Origin: Scandinavium goeteborgense
GTDB lineage: Bacteria > Pseudomonadota > Gammaproteobacteria > Enterobacterales > Enterobacteriaceae
Assembly (NCBI RefSeq): GCF_003935895.2
Contig: NZ_CP054058.1
Coordinates: 682,001-746,000 of the forward strand
Reading direction: 5' to 3'
DNA: 64,000 nt
The notes under the pieces were generated by a model, which ran no database searches, had not been told where the DNA came from, and saw only the letters and a program-made list of their open reading frames with translations. The position numbers and the translations under genes are program-made. Below, piece after piece: positions 19,323-28,640 of the stretch (positions are counted from its first letter, which is position 1; each line of letters begins with the position of its first letter).

Positions 19323-20210
19323 ATGACCCGACTGACGGCGAAGGACTTTCCACAGGAGTTGCTGGATTACTACGATTACTACGCTCACGGCAAAATCACC
19401 AAGCGTGAATTCCTGCAAATGGCGGGGAAATATGCGGTCGGTGGCGTTACGGCGTTGGCGTTATTTAATCTCCTTAAACCCAACTACGCGCTGGCGGAGC
19501 AGGTGGAATTTACCGATCCGGCCATCAAACCGGAATACATCGAATACCCGTCGCCTAACGGACATGGCAAAGTGCGCGGCTATCTGGTCACGCCGACGGG
19601 CGGCAGCGGAAAATTGCCAGCAGTGGTGGTGGTGCATGAGAATCGCGGTCTAAATCCGTACATTGAGGACGTGGCGCGACGCGTCGCCAAAGCCGGGTTT
19701 ATCGCACTGGCGCCGGACGGGCTAACGTCGGTGGGCGGGTATCCGGGTAATGATGACGAAGGCCGTGCGTTACAGCAGCAGGTCGACCCCACCAAACTGA
19801 TGAATGATTTTTTCGCCGCTATTGAGTTTATGTCAACGCATCCGCAGGCGACGGGCAAAGTCGGGATCACCGGCTTTTGCTACGGCGGCGGCGTCTGTAA
19901 CGCCGCGGCGGTGGCTTACCCGGAGCTGGCGTGTGCGGTGCCGTTCTATGGGCGTCAGCCGCCGGTTGCCGATGTACCGAAAATCAAGGCGCCGCTATTA
20001 CTGCATTACGCCGCGCTGGATAAAGGCATTACTGACGGCTGGCCCGCTTATGAACAGGCGCTGAAGGCGAATGATAAGGTCTATGAAGGTTACGTTTATC
20101 CCGGCGTGAACCACGGTTTTCACAATGATTCGACCCCGCGCTATGACCAGGCAGCGGCGGAGCTGGCGTGGAAACGCACCCTCGGCTGGTTCAATCGCTA
20201 CCTGCTGTAA
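19323..20210 (+). CDS. yghX: dienelactone hydrolase family protein (YghX)
   Basis: 295 residues, alpha/beta hydrolase. The triad is visible: nucleophile Cys in [10 protein letters not shown], Asp in [11 protein letters not shown] and His in GVNHGFHND. The N-terminus ([20 protein letters not shown], residues ~26-45) resembles a Tat-type signal with a KR pair, so export is possible. Homologous to E. coli YghX, which as I recall is interrupted in K-12; here the frame is intact. Substrate unknown. Preceded by GGGAGAACCTCG as a ribosome-binding region. Confidence 0.85.
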   Translation: MTRLTAKDFPQELLDYYDYYAHGKITKREFLQMAGKYAVGGVTALALFNLLKPNYALAEQVEFTDPAIKPEYIEYPSPNGHGKVRGYLVTPTGGSGKLPAVVVVHENRGLNPYIEDVARRVAKAGFIALAPDGLTSVGGYPGNDDEGRALQQQVDPTKLMNDFFAAIEFMSTHPQATGKVGITGFCYGGGVCNAAAVAYPELACAVPFYGRQPPVADVPKIKAPLLLHYAALDKGITDGWPAYEQALKANDKVYEGYVYPGVNHGFHNDSTPRYDQAAAELAWKRTLGWFNRYLL

Positions 20211-20320
20211 AAGTTTCACAAAAAAATAATCACAAAACGTTAGAAATTCTCAAGGATCTGCCGATAACGAGGGTGATTGTGACGCGTGTCACAATACCCT
20301 TGCAACGGCCAGGAGAATTT

Positions 20321-21910
20321 ATGCATTTGCTTCGTAACTTTACCATTCGGATGGTCATGCTGGTCATCCTCGGGATCTTTGGTTTGCTGTGGTCCGGCGT
20401 CGGACTTTACAGCGTCTATTCCTTATCGAAAGTCGTTCAGGGCAACGCGGTCGATCGCGAACTCGTCAACCAGATGACGCTGTTGAGCCAGGGCAACGAT
20501 CAGTATTTTCGTTTTGTCACCCGCCTGAGTCGGGCAATGGAAACCAAAACCGCAGGCGGCAACCCGGATTTCGCTCCCGCGCAGCAGGCGCTGGATAATA
20601 TGCACGGCAAGCTGGACGCGCTGAAAGCGGTGTCGCCCGGCCCGATGGACCCGCAGGTGTCAGCCCAGACGCTGGCGAATTGGCAGGCATTGCTCGATGA
20701 CGGCGTGTCTCGCCAGATGCAGCTCGCAGCCCAGGGCTCGGCGGAGGAATATCGTCAGCAGGCCACCAACGTCACGCCCGCATTAAGCCGCGCGTTCGGG
20801 GCCAGCACCGAGAAATTTAATCTGCGCGCCAACATCGCCCTCGATAACACCCGCGTGGTGGTCGATCACCTGACGTCCGTCACCCGCACGCTGATTATCA
20901 CGGCAGTCATTATCGGCCTGCTTTTACTGCTGTTCTCCGACCGCTATCTGGTGACCATGCTGGTCAAGCCGCTGTCCCGCGTACGTCAGCATTTCCGCCT
21001 GATGGCGCAGGGTGATCTCAGCCAGCCGATGGCCGGGTTTGGCCGCAACTGTGTCGGGCAACTGGTGCCGTTACTGAATAGCATGCAGGACAGTCTGCGC
21101 GACGCGGTTAGCACCATTCGCAGCGGCAGCGATAATATCTGGCGGGGTGCGACGGAGATCTCCTCCGGCAACAATGATCTTTCATCGCGCACCGAAGAGC
21201 AGGCGTCGGCACTTGAAGAAACCGCGGCGAGCATGGAACAGCTCACTGCCACCGTAAAACTCAATGCCGATAACGCGCAGCAGGCGAGCCAGCTGGCGGT
21301 GGTCGCCTCGCAAACCGCAGGCAAAGGCGGGTCGCTGGTCAACGCGGTAGTCGACACCATGTCCGGCATTGCCGACAGTTCGAAGAAAATCGCCGAAATT
21401 ACCACCGTCATCAACAGCATCGCGTTCCAGACCAACATTCTGGCGCTGAATGCGGCGGTGGAAGCGGCGCGCGCGGGCGAGCAGGGGCGGGGTTTTGCAG
21501 TGGTCGCAGGCGAAGTGCGTAATCTGGCGAGCCGCAGCGCGGGTGCCGCAAAAGAAATTGAAGGGCTGATTACGGATTCCGTGGCGCGCATCGAAAGCGG
21601 CGTGCGGCTGGTGAATGACACCGGTCAGACGATGGACGCGATTCTCAACGCGGTGCAGGAAGTCACCACCATTATGAAGCAGATTGCCAGCGCGTCGGCG
21701 GAGCAGAGCAAAGGCATTTCGCAGGTGGGCGTGGCGATTTCGCAAATGGACAGCGTCACTCAGCAGAACGCCTCGCTGGTGGAGCAGGTGTCGGCGGCAG
21801 CGTCAGCGCTGGAACAGCAAACCCATGCGCTGCAACGTTCGGTGCAGCAGTTCCGCTTATCGAACTCAGAGACTGCGGGGCACGGCTTGGTGACGAGCGA
21901 GGCCATCTAA
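20321..21910 (+). CDS. methyl-accepting chemotaxis protein, Tar/Tsr type
   Basis: 529 residues from the ATG at 20321, with AGGAG at 20311-20315. Layout: transmembrane helix 1 at ~10-30, four-helix-bundle periplasmic ligand domain to ~185, helix 2 ([20 protein letters not shown]), HAMP domain ([20 protein letters not shown]), then the signalling bundle with tip [20 protein letters not shown]. No NWETF pentapeptide at the C-terminus, so it should depend on other receptors for efficient adaptation. The last 45 bases overlap the convergent diguanylate cyclase gene. Ligand not predictable; a peptide importer lies nearby. Confidence 0.92.
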   Translation: MHLLRNFTIRMVMLVILGIFGLLWSGVGLYSVYSLSKVVQGNAVDRELVNQMTLLSQGNDQYFRFVTRLSRAMETKTAGGNPDFAPAQQALDNMHGKLDALKAVSPGPMDPQVSAQTLANWQALLDDGVSRQMQLAAQGSAEEYRQQATNVTPALSRAFGASTEKFNLRANIALDNTRVVVDHLTSVTRTLIITAVIIGLLLLLFSDRYLVTMLVKPLSRVRQHFRLMAQGDLSQPMAGFGRNCVGQLVPLLNSMQDSLRDAVSTIRSGSDNIWRGATEISSGNNDLSSRTEEQASALEETAASMEQLTATVKLNADNAQQASQLAVVASQTAGKGGSLVNAVVDTMSGIADSSKKIAEITTVINSIAFQTNILALNAAVEAARAGEQGRGFAVVAGEVRNLASRSAGAAKEIEGLITDSVARIESGVRLVNDTGQTMDAILNAVQEVTTIMKQIASASAEQSKGISQVGVAISQMDSVTQQNASLVEQVSAAASALEQQTHALQRSVQQFRLSNSETAGHGLVTSEAI

Positions 21911-22888
21911 CGGTAAGTCTTCGCCCGAGAATGAAATGAGCGTCTGCCCGATGGCGGCGCCATTTTTTCCGGTGTGTTTAATCTGATACATCGAGATATC
22001 GGCCCGCAGCAGTGCCTCGTTGAAATCGTCGTCGGGCTGCACTTCGTTAATCCCAATTGAGGCGCCCACCGAGGCGGTGCCGCTGACCAGTTCGAACGGC
22101 GTCAACGTCGCGCGCAGACAGTTGTGCGCGGTGCTCCAGATAAGCAGGCTGTTGAGCGAAAACGGCAGCAGCAGCACAAACTCATCCCCTCCGAGCCGCC
22201 CAACGACGGTGCCCGGCGGGCAGGCGTCACGCAGGCGCCTGCTAAGCTGAATGAGCAACTCGTCCCCGCAGCGATGGCCGAACCGGTCGTTCACCGCTTT
22301 AAAATCATCCAGATCGATAAACGCCACGCACATGGCGTCGTCGCGCTGCATTTGCGCGAAGTGTTTTAACAGTGCATGGCGATTGGCGAGCCCGGTCAGC
22401 GGGTCGTGATTGGCGAGCAGGGAAAGCTGTTCCTCGTACTGCTTTTCTTTGGTCATGTCGATGTGGGTGCCGGTGACTTTCAACGGTTTGCCATCGTCGT
22501 CCCACTCGCTCACGCGCCCGCGATCTAACACCCAGCTGACGGTGCCATTTTTGTGCTGCATCCGATGCAAGGCTTCGTAATAGGGCGCTCTGCCTTCCAG
22601 ATGACTGTAAAACGCATCGAGAACCTGCTGCCGGTCTTCCGGATGCAGGTGTTCCCGCCACACGTCGAAATGGGCGTTCAGGGCTTTCGGCTGATAGCCA
22701 AGCATCGCGCCCCAGCGGCGGTTGAAAATGATTAATTTCCCGCTGGGAATATCCAGTTGCCATAAACAGAGCCCGGTGCCGTCGAGCGCAGCACTGAGCT
22801 TACTTTTCGCGTCACGCGCAATGCGTAGCAATCGGGCGTTATGCTTCTTCAGATTCTGGATCTGTTGTTTCAGGGCGATTTCAGACAT
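21866..22888 (-). CDS. PAS-GGDEF diguanylate cyclase
   Basis: 340 residues. A short coiled coil (residues ~3-30) is followed by a PAS/PAC sensor ([22 protein letters not shown] end [17 protein letters not shown]) and a GGDEF domain ([24 protein letters not shown], active site RLGGDEF intact). There is no RxxD inhibitory site five residues before GGDEF, so feedback control by c-di-GMP through that site is unlikely. No membrane helix; cytoplasmic. Its 3' end overlaps that of the chemoreceptor at 20321-21910 by 45 bases, tail to tail. Confidence 0.9.
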   Translation of the reverse strand: MSEIALKQQIQNLKKHNARLLRIARDAKSKLSAALDGTGLCLWQLDIPSGKLIIFNRRWGAMLGYQPKALNAHFDVWREHLHPEDRQQVLDAFYSHLEGRAPYYEALHRMQHKNGTVSWVLDRGRVSEWDDDGKPLKVTGTHIDMTKEKQYEEQLSLLANHDPLTGLANRHALLKHFAQMQRDDAMCVAFIDLDDFKAVNDRFGHRCGDELLIQLSRRLRDACPPGTVVGRLGGDEFVLLLPFSLNSLLIWSTAHNCLRATLTPFELVSGTASVGASIGINEVQPDDDFNEALLRADISMYQIKHTGKNGAAIGQTLISFSGEDLPLDGLARHQAVPRSL

Positions 22889-22956
22889 GTAGATGCCATA
22901 TGCCGGAGGAAGACATATTCATACTAATAATGCATTGGCGTGTAAATATACAGTGA

Positions 22957-22987
22957 GAAAAAAGTGACCGGGCAATGAAGCCCGGTC
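22957..22987 (-). terminator. intrinsic terminator of yghU
   Basis: Minus-strand hairpin GACCGGGC-TTCATT-GCCCGGTC followed by ACTTTTTTCTC, just after the yghU stop. Perfect 8-bp stem with a good T tract. Confidence 0.85.
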
Positions 22988-22999
22988 GACGGGAAGGGC

Positions 23000-23866
23000 T
23001 TAGCCCTGACGTTTATCTTCGGTATTGGTGTCGAAATCGCTGGCCGAATGACGCTCATGCAGCTGCTCGTTCAGCGGGCCTTGCGCGCGGTTGACGATGC
23101 GCCCGCGTTTCACCGCCGGACGATTGCCCACGTCCTGCGCCCAGCGCAGCAGGTTTTTGTAGCTTTCTGCGTCGAGGAATTCCGCCGCGTTGTACACCGC
23201 GCCCAGCACCACGTTGCCGTACCATGGCCAAATCGCCATATCGGCAATGGTGTACTCTTCACCCGCCACATAGCGACTGCGCGCCAGCTGTTTATCCAGC
23301 ACGTCGAGCTGACGTTTGGCTTCCATGGCATAGCGATCGATGGCGTACTCAATTTTGACCGGGGCGTAGTTATAGAAGTGACCAAATCCACCGCCGAGGA
23401 GCGGGGCCGCACCTTGCAGCCAGAACAGCCAGTTCAGTGCTTCGGTTCGGCCTGCCGGATCTTTTGGCATGAAGTGGCCGAATTTTTCCGCCAGATACAG
23501 CAGGATCGAACCCGATTCAAACACCCGCAGCGGCGGATTAACGGAATGATCGCTCAGCGCCGGAATTTTTGAATTCGGGTTCACATCGACAAACCCGCTG
23601 GAGAACTGATCGCCGTCGCCAATGCGGATCATCCATGCATCGTACTCCGCGCCGCTTACGCCGAGCGCCAACAGCTCCTCGAGCATAATCGTCACTTTCT
23701 GCCCGTTCGGCGTGCCCAGTGAATAAAGCTGCAAGGGGTGCGTGCCCACCGGCAGGGCTTTCTCGTGCGTCGGGCCAGAAACCGGACGGTTGATATTGGC
23801 GAACGCGCCGCCGTTGTTTTGCTTCCACTCCCAGACTTTCGGAGGTTGATAATTTTCGTCAGACAT
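23000..23866 (-). CDS. yghU: glutathione-dependent disulfide-bond oxidoreductase YghU
   Basis: 288 residues, the E. coli length. Nu-class glutathione transferase: thioredoxin-like N-terminal domain (residues ~45-130, with LGTPNGQKVTIMLEEL and FESGSILLYLAEKFG) and an all-helical C-terminal domain. E. coli YghU reduces disulfides such as 2-hydroxyethyl disulfide with two bound glutathiones. Single gene with its own terminator; upstream region is shared divergently with the ABC importer operon. Confidence 0.95.
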   Translation of the reverse strand: MSDENYQPPKVWEWKQNNGGAFANINRPVSGPTHEKALPVGTHPLQLYSLGTPNGQKVTIMLEELLALGVSGAEYDAWMIRIGDGDQFSSGFVDVNPNSKIPALSDHSVNPPLRVFESGSILLYLAEKFGHFMPKDPAGRTEALNWLFWLQGAAPLLGGGFGHFYNYAPVKIEYAIDRYAMEAKRQLDVLDKQLARSRYVAGEEYTIADMAIWPWYGNVVLGAVYNAAEFLDAESYKNLLRWAQDVGNRPAVKRGRIVNRAQGPLNEQLHERHSASDFDTNTEDKRQG

Positions 23867-24105
23867 AGGAAAAGCACCTTGTTGGTTGAAGTCTTGACGG
23901 AGTGTAGCAGGTGATAAAGATGAGCTTTAGCATTCAGAGTCGTGATGGGGCTAACGGCTTATTTTAAAAACATCTTATATAGATCAGAACGGATATAAGC
24001 TTAAGCGAAAATCGCATTTCAAATCGCGTGGGAAACGCTCCACTATGCGCGCTGAACTGCGCCCGTTGGCAGACAATAATAATGATGGCAAGGAGTTAAT
24101 AAAGC

Positions 24106-25698
24106 ATGCGCAAGTTGGTTTTCTCCGCCGCGATGATGTCGCTGGCCTTAGGTCTCGCTGGATGCGACGACGCAAAAAATAATGACACCGTAAACGCGCC
24201 AGCCGCCAACCAGAATGCCGCCCCGAAAGACGGCGGATCGCTGATTATCGGCATTACCTCCGGCGATCCGCTGGCGGTGAACCCGATTTACGCCAGCGAC
24301 CGCACCACGCTGACCATCATGCAGGCGCTGTACGCGCCACTCTACAGCTATAACGACGGAAAAATTGAGTGGGGTCTGGCGGAAAGCCTGACGCCTTCCG
24401 CTGATAATCTGAGTTACACCCTGAAGCTGAAGCCAAATCTGAAATGGCAGGACGGCCAGCCGCTGACCGCCGATGACGTGGTGTTCACCTTCAACAAGCT
24501 GCTGGACGAAAAGCAGCACAGCTTCTTCCGCAGCATGTTCATGTTCGGTGGCAAACCGGTGCAGGTCAGCAAAGTGGATGACCTGACGGTGAAATTCACG
24601 CTGCCGCAGGTTAGCGCCGCGTTTGTCGGCACCCTGGTACAGATTTACCCGATCCCGCAGCACGTGTTCGCCAATGAAAGCGACCTGGAGAAGAGCAGTA
24701 AAAACGATGCGCCGGTCGGGTCCGGGCCGTTCAAATTTAAGGAATACCGCGCGGGCCAGTATTACGCCCTGACGCGTTTTGACGAGTACTGGAACGGCAA
24801 AGCGAAGCTCGATTCCGTTACCTACCGTTTCGCCAAAGACAGTAACTCCGCCAACCTGGCGCTGCAAAACGGCGAGATCAACATGAAAATGGTCGATCCG
24901 CAGGATGTGTCGCGCCTGAAAAGCACCGGCAAATTCGACTTTGTGGTGTATCCGGAAGGGCGTCTGGCGTACATGACGTTCAACCAGAACGTGCCGGTGA
25001 TGAAGAGCAAGGAGCTGCGTCAGGCGATTGCCTACGCCATCAACAAAGACGACCTGGTCACCACCGCGTTTACCTCTCAGGACTACGCCAAACCGGCAAC
25101 CTCGTTCCTGACGCCGGACACGTTGTACCATTCTGACGACGTCGAACAGTACAAATATGACCTGCAAAAAGCCAAAGATTTGCTGAAAGCCTCCGGCGCG
25201 CCAGCCAATCTCAAACTGCGTCTGGCCTATGTGAACACCAACAAAACCCAGGAGAGCATGAGCCTCTATATCCAGCAGCAGCTGAAAGCGTTAGGCATTA
25301 ACGTTGAGCTGATGCCGCTGGATGCTAACGCCATGTCACAGCGCAGCCTCGATATGAAGAGCACGGATTGGGAGCTGAACCTCGGGGGTTACATCATGGG
25401 CGCGGAGCCGGACGGCTATAAATCGCTGTTCATGAGCAACGAAGCCTATAACTACGCGCATTACAAAAATCCGCAATTCGATGCGCTGTGGGATAAAGGA
25501 TCTATTGAGACCGATGCCGCCAAACGCGGTGAAATCTACAAGCAAATCCAGCAGACCGTTGCGAACGACATGACCTACTACCCGATTGCGTATACCAACG
25601 CCACCGTGGCCGTCGACAAGCGTTTTGCCGGCAGCAAAGAGGCCGAACCGAAGCCGGTGTATATGTTCCAGGATCTGTCGAAAATCTACCAAAAATAA
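24106..25698 (+). CDS. ABC importer substrate-binding lipoprotein, peptide (SBP_bac_5) family
   Basis: 530 residues. Lipoprotein signal with lipobox LAGC, lipidated Cys20, followed by Asp-Asp; Asp at +2 is the inner-membrane retention signal in Enterobacteria. The mature part is a DppA/OppA-type cluster C binding protein (GGSLIIGITSGDP, LKPNLKWQDGQPLTADDVVF, GSGPFKFKEYRAGQYY). First gene of a five-gene importer operon. Likely ligand is a peptide, but nickel, opine or glutathione relatives exist, so specificity is open. GGAG stands about ten bases before the ATG. Confidence 0.9.
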   Translation: MRKLVFSAAMMSLALGLAGCDDAKNNDTVNAPAANQNAAPKDGGSLIIGITSGDPLAVNPIYASDRTTLTIMQALYAPLYSYNDGKIEWGLAESLTPSADNLSYTLKLKPNLKWQDGQPLTADDVVFTFNKLLDEKQHSFFRSMFMFGGKPVQVSKVDDLTVKFTLPQVSAAFVGTLVQIYPIPQHVFANESDLEKSSKNDAPVGSGPFKFKEYRAGQYYALTRFDEYWNGKAKLDSVTYRFAKDSNSANLALQNGEINMKMVDPQDVSRLKSTGKFDFVVYPEGRLAYMTFNQNVPVMKSKELRQAIAYAINKDDLVTTAFTSQDYAKPATSFLTPDTLYHSDDVEQYKYDLQKAKDLLKASGAPANLKLRLAYVNTNKTQESMSLYIQQQLKALGINVELMPLDANAMSQRSLDMKSTDWELNLGGYIMGAEPDGYKSLFMSNEAYNYAHYKNPQFDALWDKGSIETDAAKRGEIYKQIQQTVANDMTYYPIAYTNATVAVDKRFAGSKEAEPKPVYMFQDLSKIYQK

Positions 25699-25707
25699 TG
25701 CGCTTAG

Positions 25708-25850
25708 CCTCCACAGGGTGACACCGTTTATCTCAGGTAATGAATACGGGGAAACGCCGGGAGCTGGTTCCCGGAGGGAGGCCAGACCCGGCGGTCGCCC
25801 CGAATATCACAACCTTAAAATAACGGTGTCACCCAGGAGGGGGCTTTTTT
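25708..25850 (+). other. long multi-storey hairpin with T tract between binding-protein and permease genes
   Basis: Starts 9 bases after the binding-protein stop. Outer stem: CCTCC (25708-25712) and GGGTGACACCGTT (25716-25728) pair with AACGGTGTCACCC (25822-25834) and GGAGG (25836-25840). Inner stem: CGGGG and CGCCGGG (25747-25761) pair with CCCGGCG and CCCCG (25787-25802). Apex: CTGG/CCAG and TCCC/GGGA around a GGA loop. A CTTTTTT tract at 25844-25850 follows. It may attenuate the permease genes, protect the upstream mRNA, or give rise to a small RNA. The pairing is read directly; the role is inference. Confidence 0.7.
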
Positions 25851-25864
25851 GTGAAGGGAATGTC

Positions 25865-26818
25865 GTGAACGCAATGCTAACGCGTCGGCTGCTGCAACTG
25901 CTGCCGATGCTTTTCTTTATTTCGCTGGTCGCTTTTTTACTGGTGAAACTCGCGCCGGGCGATCCCGTGCAGGCGTACATCACGCCGCGCATGGCCCCGG
26001 AGGATATCGAGCGTATTCGCCACAGCCTCGGGCTGGATAAACCGCTGGTGACGCAGTACTTCCTGTGGCTGAAAAACCTGTTTCAGGGGGATTTGGGTTA
26101 CTCGCTGATTTATCACCGTCCGGTGCTGGAGATGATCGTCGAACGGATGCCCGCCACGCTTGGCCTGATGGGCGCGTCGCTATTGCTGGCGATCGTGCTG
26201 GCGGTGCCGCTCGGCCTGCTGGCCGGGGCGTTTAAACATCGCTGGCTCGATCACTTCCTCAATCTGTTTGCCTATATCGGCATATCGGTGCCGATTTTCT
26301 GGTTCGGCATTCTGCTGATTACGGTGTTTGCGGTGCAGCTCAACTGGCTGCCGAGCATGGGGATGCGCACCATCGGCGTGGAAGATAACTGGCTCGACGT
26401 CGTGCGTCACGGCGTGCTGCCGTGTATCGCGCTGACCTTCTACAACTTGTCGACCTACGTGCGCTACGTGCGTTCCAACACCATCAGCCAGCTGTCGGCG
26501 GACTACGTGCAAACCCAGCTAGCGTACGGCGCAACGTATCGCACCATTCTGTTTCGTCACGTCATGAAAAACGTGCTGCTGCCGGTTATCACCCTGTTTG
26601 GCCTGTCGTTTGGCGAAATGGTGGTGGGCGCGTACGTCACCGAAAGCGTGTTCTCGTGGCCGGGTATGGGCCTGCTGGGCATTCAGGCGATCTCCTCGCT
26701 CGACTACCCGCTGATCATGGCGATCATTTTGCTGTCGTCGTTAATGCTGATCGTCGGCAACCTGCTGGCGGATCTACTGTATCGCTTCGCCGATCCCCGC
26801 ATTCGTACCCAGAGGTAA
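25865..26818 (+). CDS. peptide-type ABC importer permease (DppB-like)
   Basis: 317 residues from GTG at 25865, chosen because AAGGGA lies five bases upstream; an ATG at 25874 is the alternative. Six hydrophobic helices typical of DppB/OppB, N-terminal LLQLLPMLFFISLVAFLLV, the segment SLGLDKPLVTQYFLWLKN, and the cytoplasmic EAA-like loop YVQTQLAYGATYRTILFRHV that contacts the ATPases. Second gene of the importer operon, six bases from the next permease. The open frame continues upstream through the hairpin, but that part is not coding in my view. Confidence 0.9.
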   Translation: MNAMLTRRLLQLLPMLFFISLVAFLLVKLAPGDPVQAYITPRMAPEDIERIRHSLGLDKPLVTQYFLWLKNLFQGDLGYSLIYHRPVLEMIVERMPATLGLMGASLLLAIVLAVPLGLLAGAFKHRWLDHFLNLFAYIGISVPIFWFGILLITVFAVQLNWLPSMGMRTIGVEDNWLDVVRHGVLPCIALTFYNLSTYVRYVRSNTISQLSADYVQTQLAYGATYRTILFRHVMKNVLLPVITLFGLSFGEMVVGAYVTESVFSWPGMGLLGIQAISSLDYPLIMAIILLSSLMLIVGNLLADLLYRFADPRIRTQR

Positions 26819-26824
26819 CCGCCG

Positions 26825-27670
26825 ATGAGCAGACGCTGGCAAAACGTACGTCACCAGCTGCGCCGCAATCGTCCGGCGCAGTTCTCCCTTTTGGTGCTCT
26901 TTATTTTCATTCTCGCGGCGTTGGCTGCGGGGTTCAGCCCTTACGATCCGGATCAGATGTCGCTCGGCGCACGACTGCTGCCGCCCGATGCCGCGCACTG
27001 GTTCGGCACCGACGAATACGGTCGCGACTACCTTACTCGCGCGCTGTACGGCGGCCAGATTTCGCTGATGGTCGGCTTTATGGTGATGCTGTTTTCCACC
27101 CTGATTGGCACCGTCGTCGGCACCGTGAGCGGCTATTTTGGCGGCTGGATAGACAACATGATGATGCGTGCCGTCGATATTCTATTGGCTATTCCGGCGT
27201 TCTTCCTGCTGCTGGTGCTCAACGCCTATCTCAAGCCCGGCGTGGACAACATCATCATGATTATCAGCCTGTTGACGTGGATGAACATGTCGCGCCTGAT
27301 CCGCGCCGAAACGCTGTCGGTAAAAGAGCGTGAATACGTGCTCTACGCTCGCGCGTCCGGCGAGCATCCGCTGCGCATTATTACGCGACACATCATCCCC
27401 GGCGTGCTGCCGACCATTATCGTTGCCGCGACGCTCAATATTGCCTCGGCAATATTGATGGAATCCACCCTGAGCTTTTTGGGGCTCGGCGTGCAGCAGC
27501 CTGCGGCGTCGTGGGGCAGCATGCTCAACAACGCGCAGTCGTACATCGGGGAAGCCACCTGGCTGGCGATGTTCCCCGGCGTGCTTATCCTGCTGACGGT
27601 GTTCAGCTTTAACGTGTTGGGCGACGTGTTCCGTACCGCCTTCGAGCCGGGAGCCAATCGCGATGCATAA
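26825..27670 (+). CDS. peptide-type ABC importer permease (DppC-like)
   Basis: 281 residues. Contains the OppC N-terminal segment with WFGTDEYGRDYLTRALYGGQ, five to six membrane helices and the EAA loop EREYVLYARASGEHPLRII. Heterodimer partner of the preceding permease. Its last eight bases overlap the following ATPase gene, indicating translational coupling. Confidence 0.93.
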   Translation: MSRRWQNVRHQLRRNRPAQFSLLVLFIFILAALAAGFSPYDPDQMSLGARLLPPDAAHWFGTDEYGRDYLTRALYGGQISLMVGFMVMLFSTLIGTVVGTVSGYFGGWIDNMMMRAVDILLAIPAFFLLLVLNAYLKPGVDNIIMIISLLTWMNMSRLIRAETLSVKEREYVLYARASGEHPLRIITRHIIPGVLPTIIVAATLNIASAILMESTLSFLGLGVQQPAASWGSMLNNAQSYIGEATWLAMFPGVLILLTVFSFNVLGDVFRTAFEPGANRDA

Positions 27671-28640
27671 CTTACTGGAACTCGATAACCTGCGAACGTC
27701 ATTCTTCACCCGCGACGGCGAAGTGCATTCGGTGCGCGGGGTGAGTTTTACGCTGAAGCCGGGTGAAATGGTCGGCATCGTCGGGGAATCCGGCTGTGGT
27801 AAAAGCGTGACCTGTAAGTCGGTGATTCAACTGCTCGGCAACAACGGCAAAATTACCGGCGGCAGCATTCGTTTTCGCGGCGAAGATCTGGCGCGGAAAA
27901 CGCCGGAGCAGATGCGCAAAATTCGCGGGAACGATATCGCGATGATCTTTCAGGATCCGATGACCGCCCTGAACCCGGTGCTGACCATTGGCCGTCAGAT
28001 GACGGAGATCCTGATCCGCAATAAAAGTCTGTCGAAGCGCGAGGCGAAAGCCAACGCCATTGACATGCTGACCCGCGTCGGGATCGCCGATGCTGATCGT
28101 CGTTTCTCCCAGTATCCGCACGAGTTCAGCGGCGGGATGCGCCAGCGCGTGATGATCGCCATCGCGCTCTCCTGCAACCCGGAGCTGTTGATCGCCGACG
28201 AACCGACCACTGCGCTGGACGTCACCATTCAGGCGCAGATCCTGCGGCTGTTGAAATCGCTCCAGCAGGAAACCGGCACCGCTATTTTGCTGGTCACGCA
28301 CGATCTTGGTGTGGTCGCGCAGGTGTGCAGCCGCGTGGTGGTGATGTACGGCGGACAGATAATGGAAGAGGGCAGCGTTGAAGATATTTTCTGGCGGCCT
28401 TTGCATCCGTACACCCGCGGCCTGCTGGCATCGCTGCCGCGCGCCGACGACCCGGAACACCGTTTGTCGCCGATTGAAGGCTCACCGCCGGGGTTACTCA
28501 ACCCGCCAGCTGGCTGCCCGTTTGCCGAGCGCTGCCCACAACGCATGGCGCAATGCGCTACGCCGCCACCGTTTTACTCGAACGCTGAGGGCCATCGCAC
28601 TGCGTGCTGGCTGTGGCAGGATAAGGAGATTCAGGCATGA
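27663..28640 (+). CDS. peptide-type ABC importer ATPase (DppD-like)
   Basis: 325 residues. Walker [10 protein letters not shown]-loop in [16 protein letters not shown], signature FSGGMRQRV, Walker [15 protein letters not shown], switch histidine in LLVTHDLG, and the C-terminal oligopeptide/dipeptide domain ([26 protein letters not shown]). The C-terminal cysteines resemble the 4Fe-4S-like motif seen in DppD/OppD. Overlaps the next gene by four bases (ATGA). Confidence 0.93.
   Translation: MHNLLELDNLRTSFFTRDGEVHSVRGVSFTLKPGEMVGIVGESGCGKSVTCKSVIQLLGNNGKITGGSIRFRGEDLARKTPEQMRKIRGNDIAMIFQDPMTALNPVLTIGRQMTEILIRNKSLSKREAKANAIDMLTRVGIADADRRFSQYPHEFSGGMRQRVMIAIALSCNPELLIADEPTTALDVTIQAQILRLLKSLQQETGTAILLVTHDLGVVAQVCSRVVVMYGGQIMEEGSVEDIFWRPLHPYTRGLLASLPRADDPEHRLSPIEGSPPGLLNPPAGCPFAERCPQRMAQCATPPPFYSNAEGHRTACWLWQDKEIQA

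Noticed and set aside
25740..25802. Riboswitch (cobalamin or FMN type) in the ABC operon gap
   Set aside because: Short pieces such as GGGGAAACGCCGGG or CCCGGCGGTCG resemble riboswitch parts, but the conserved cores are missing and the fold is one long rod.
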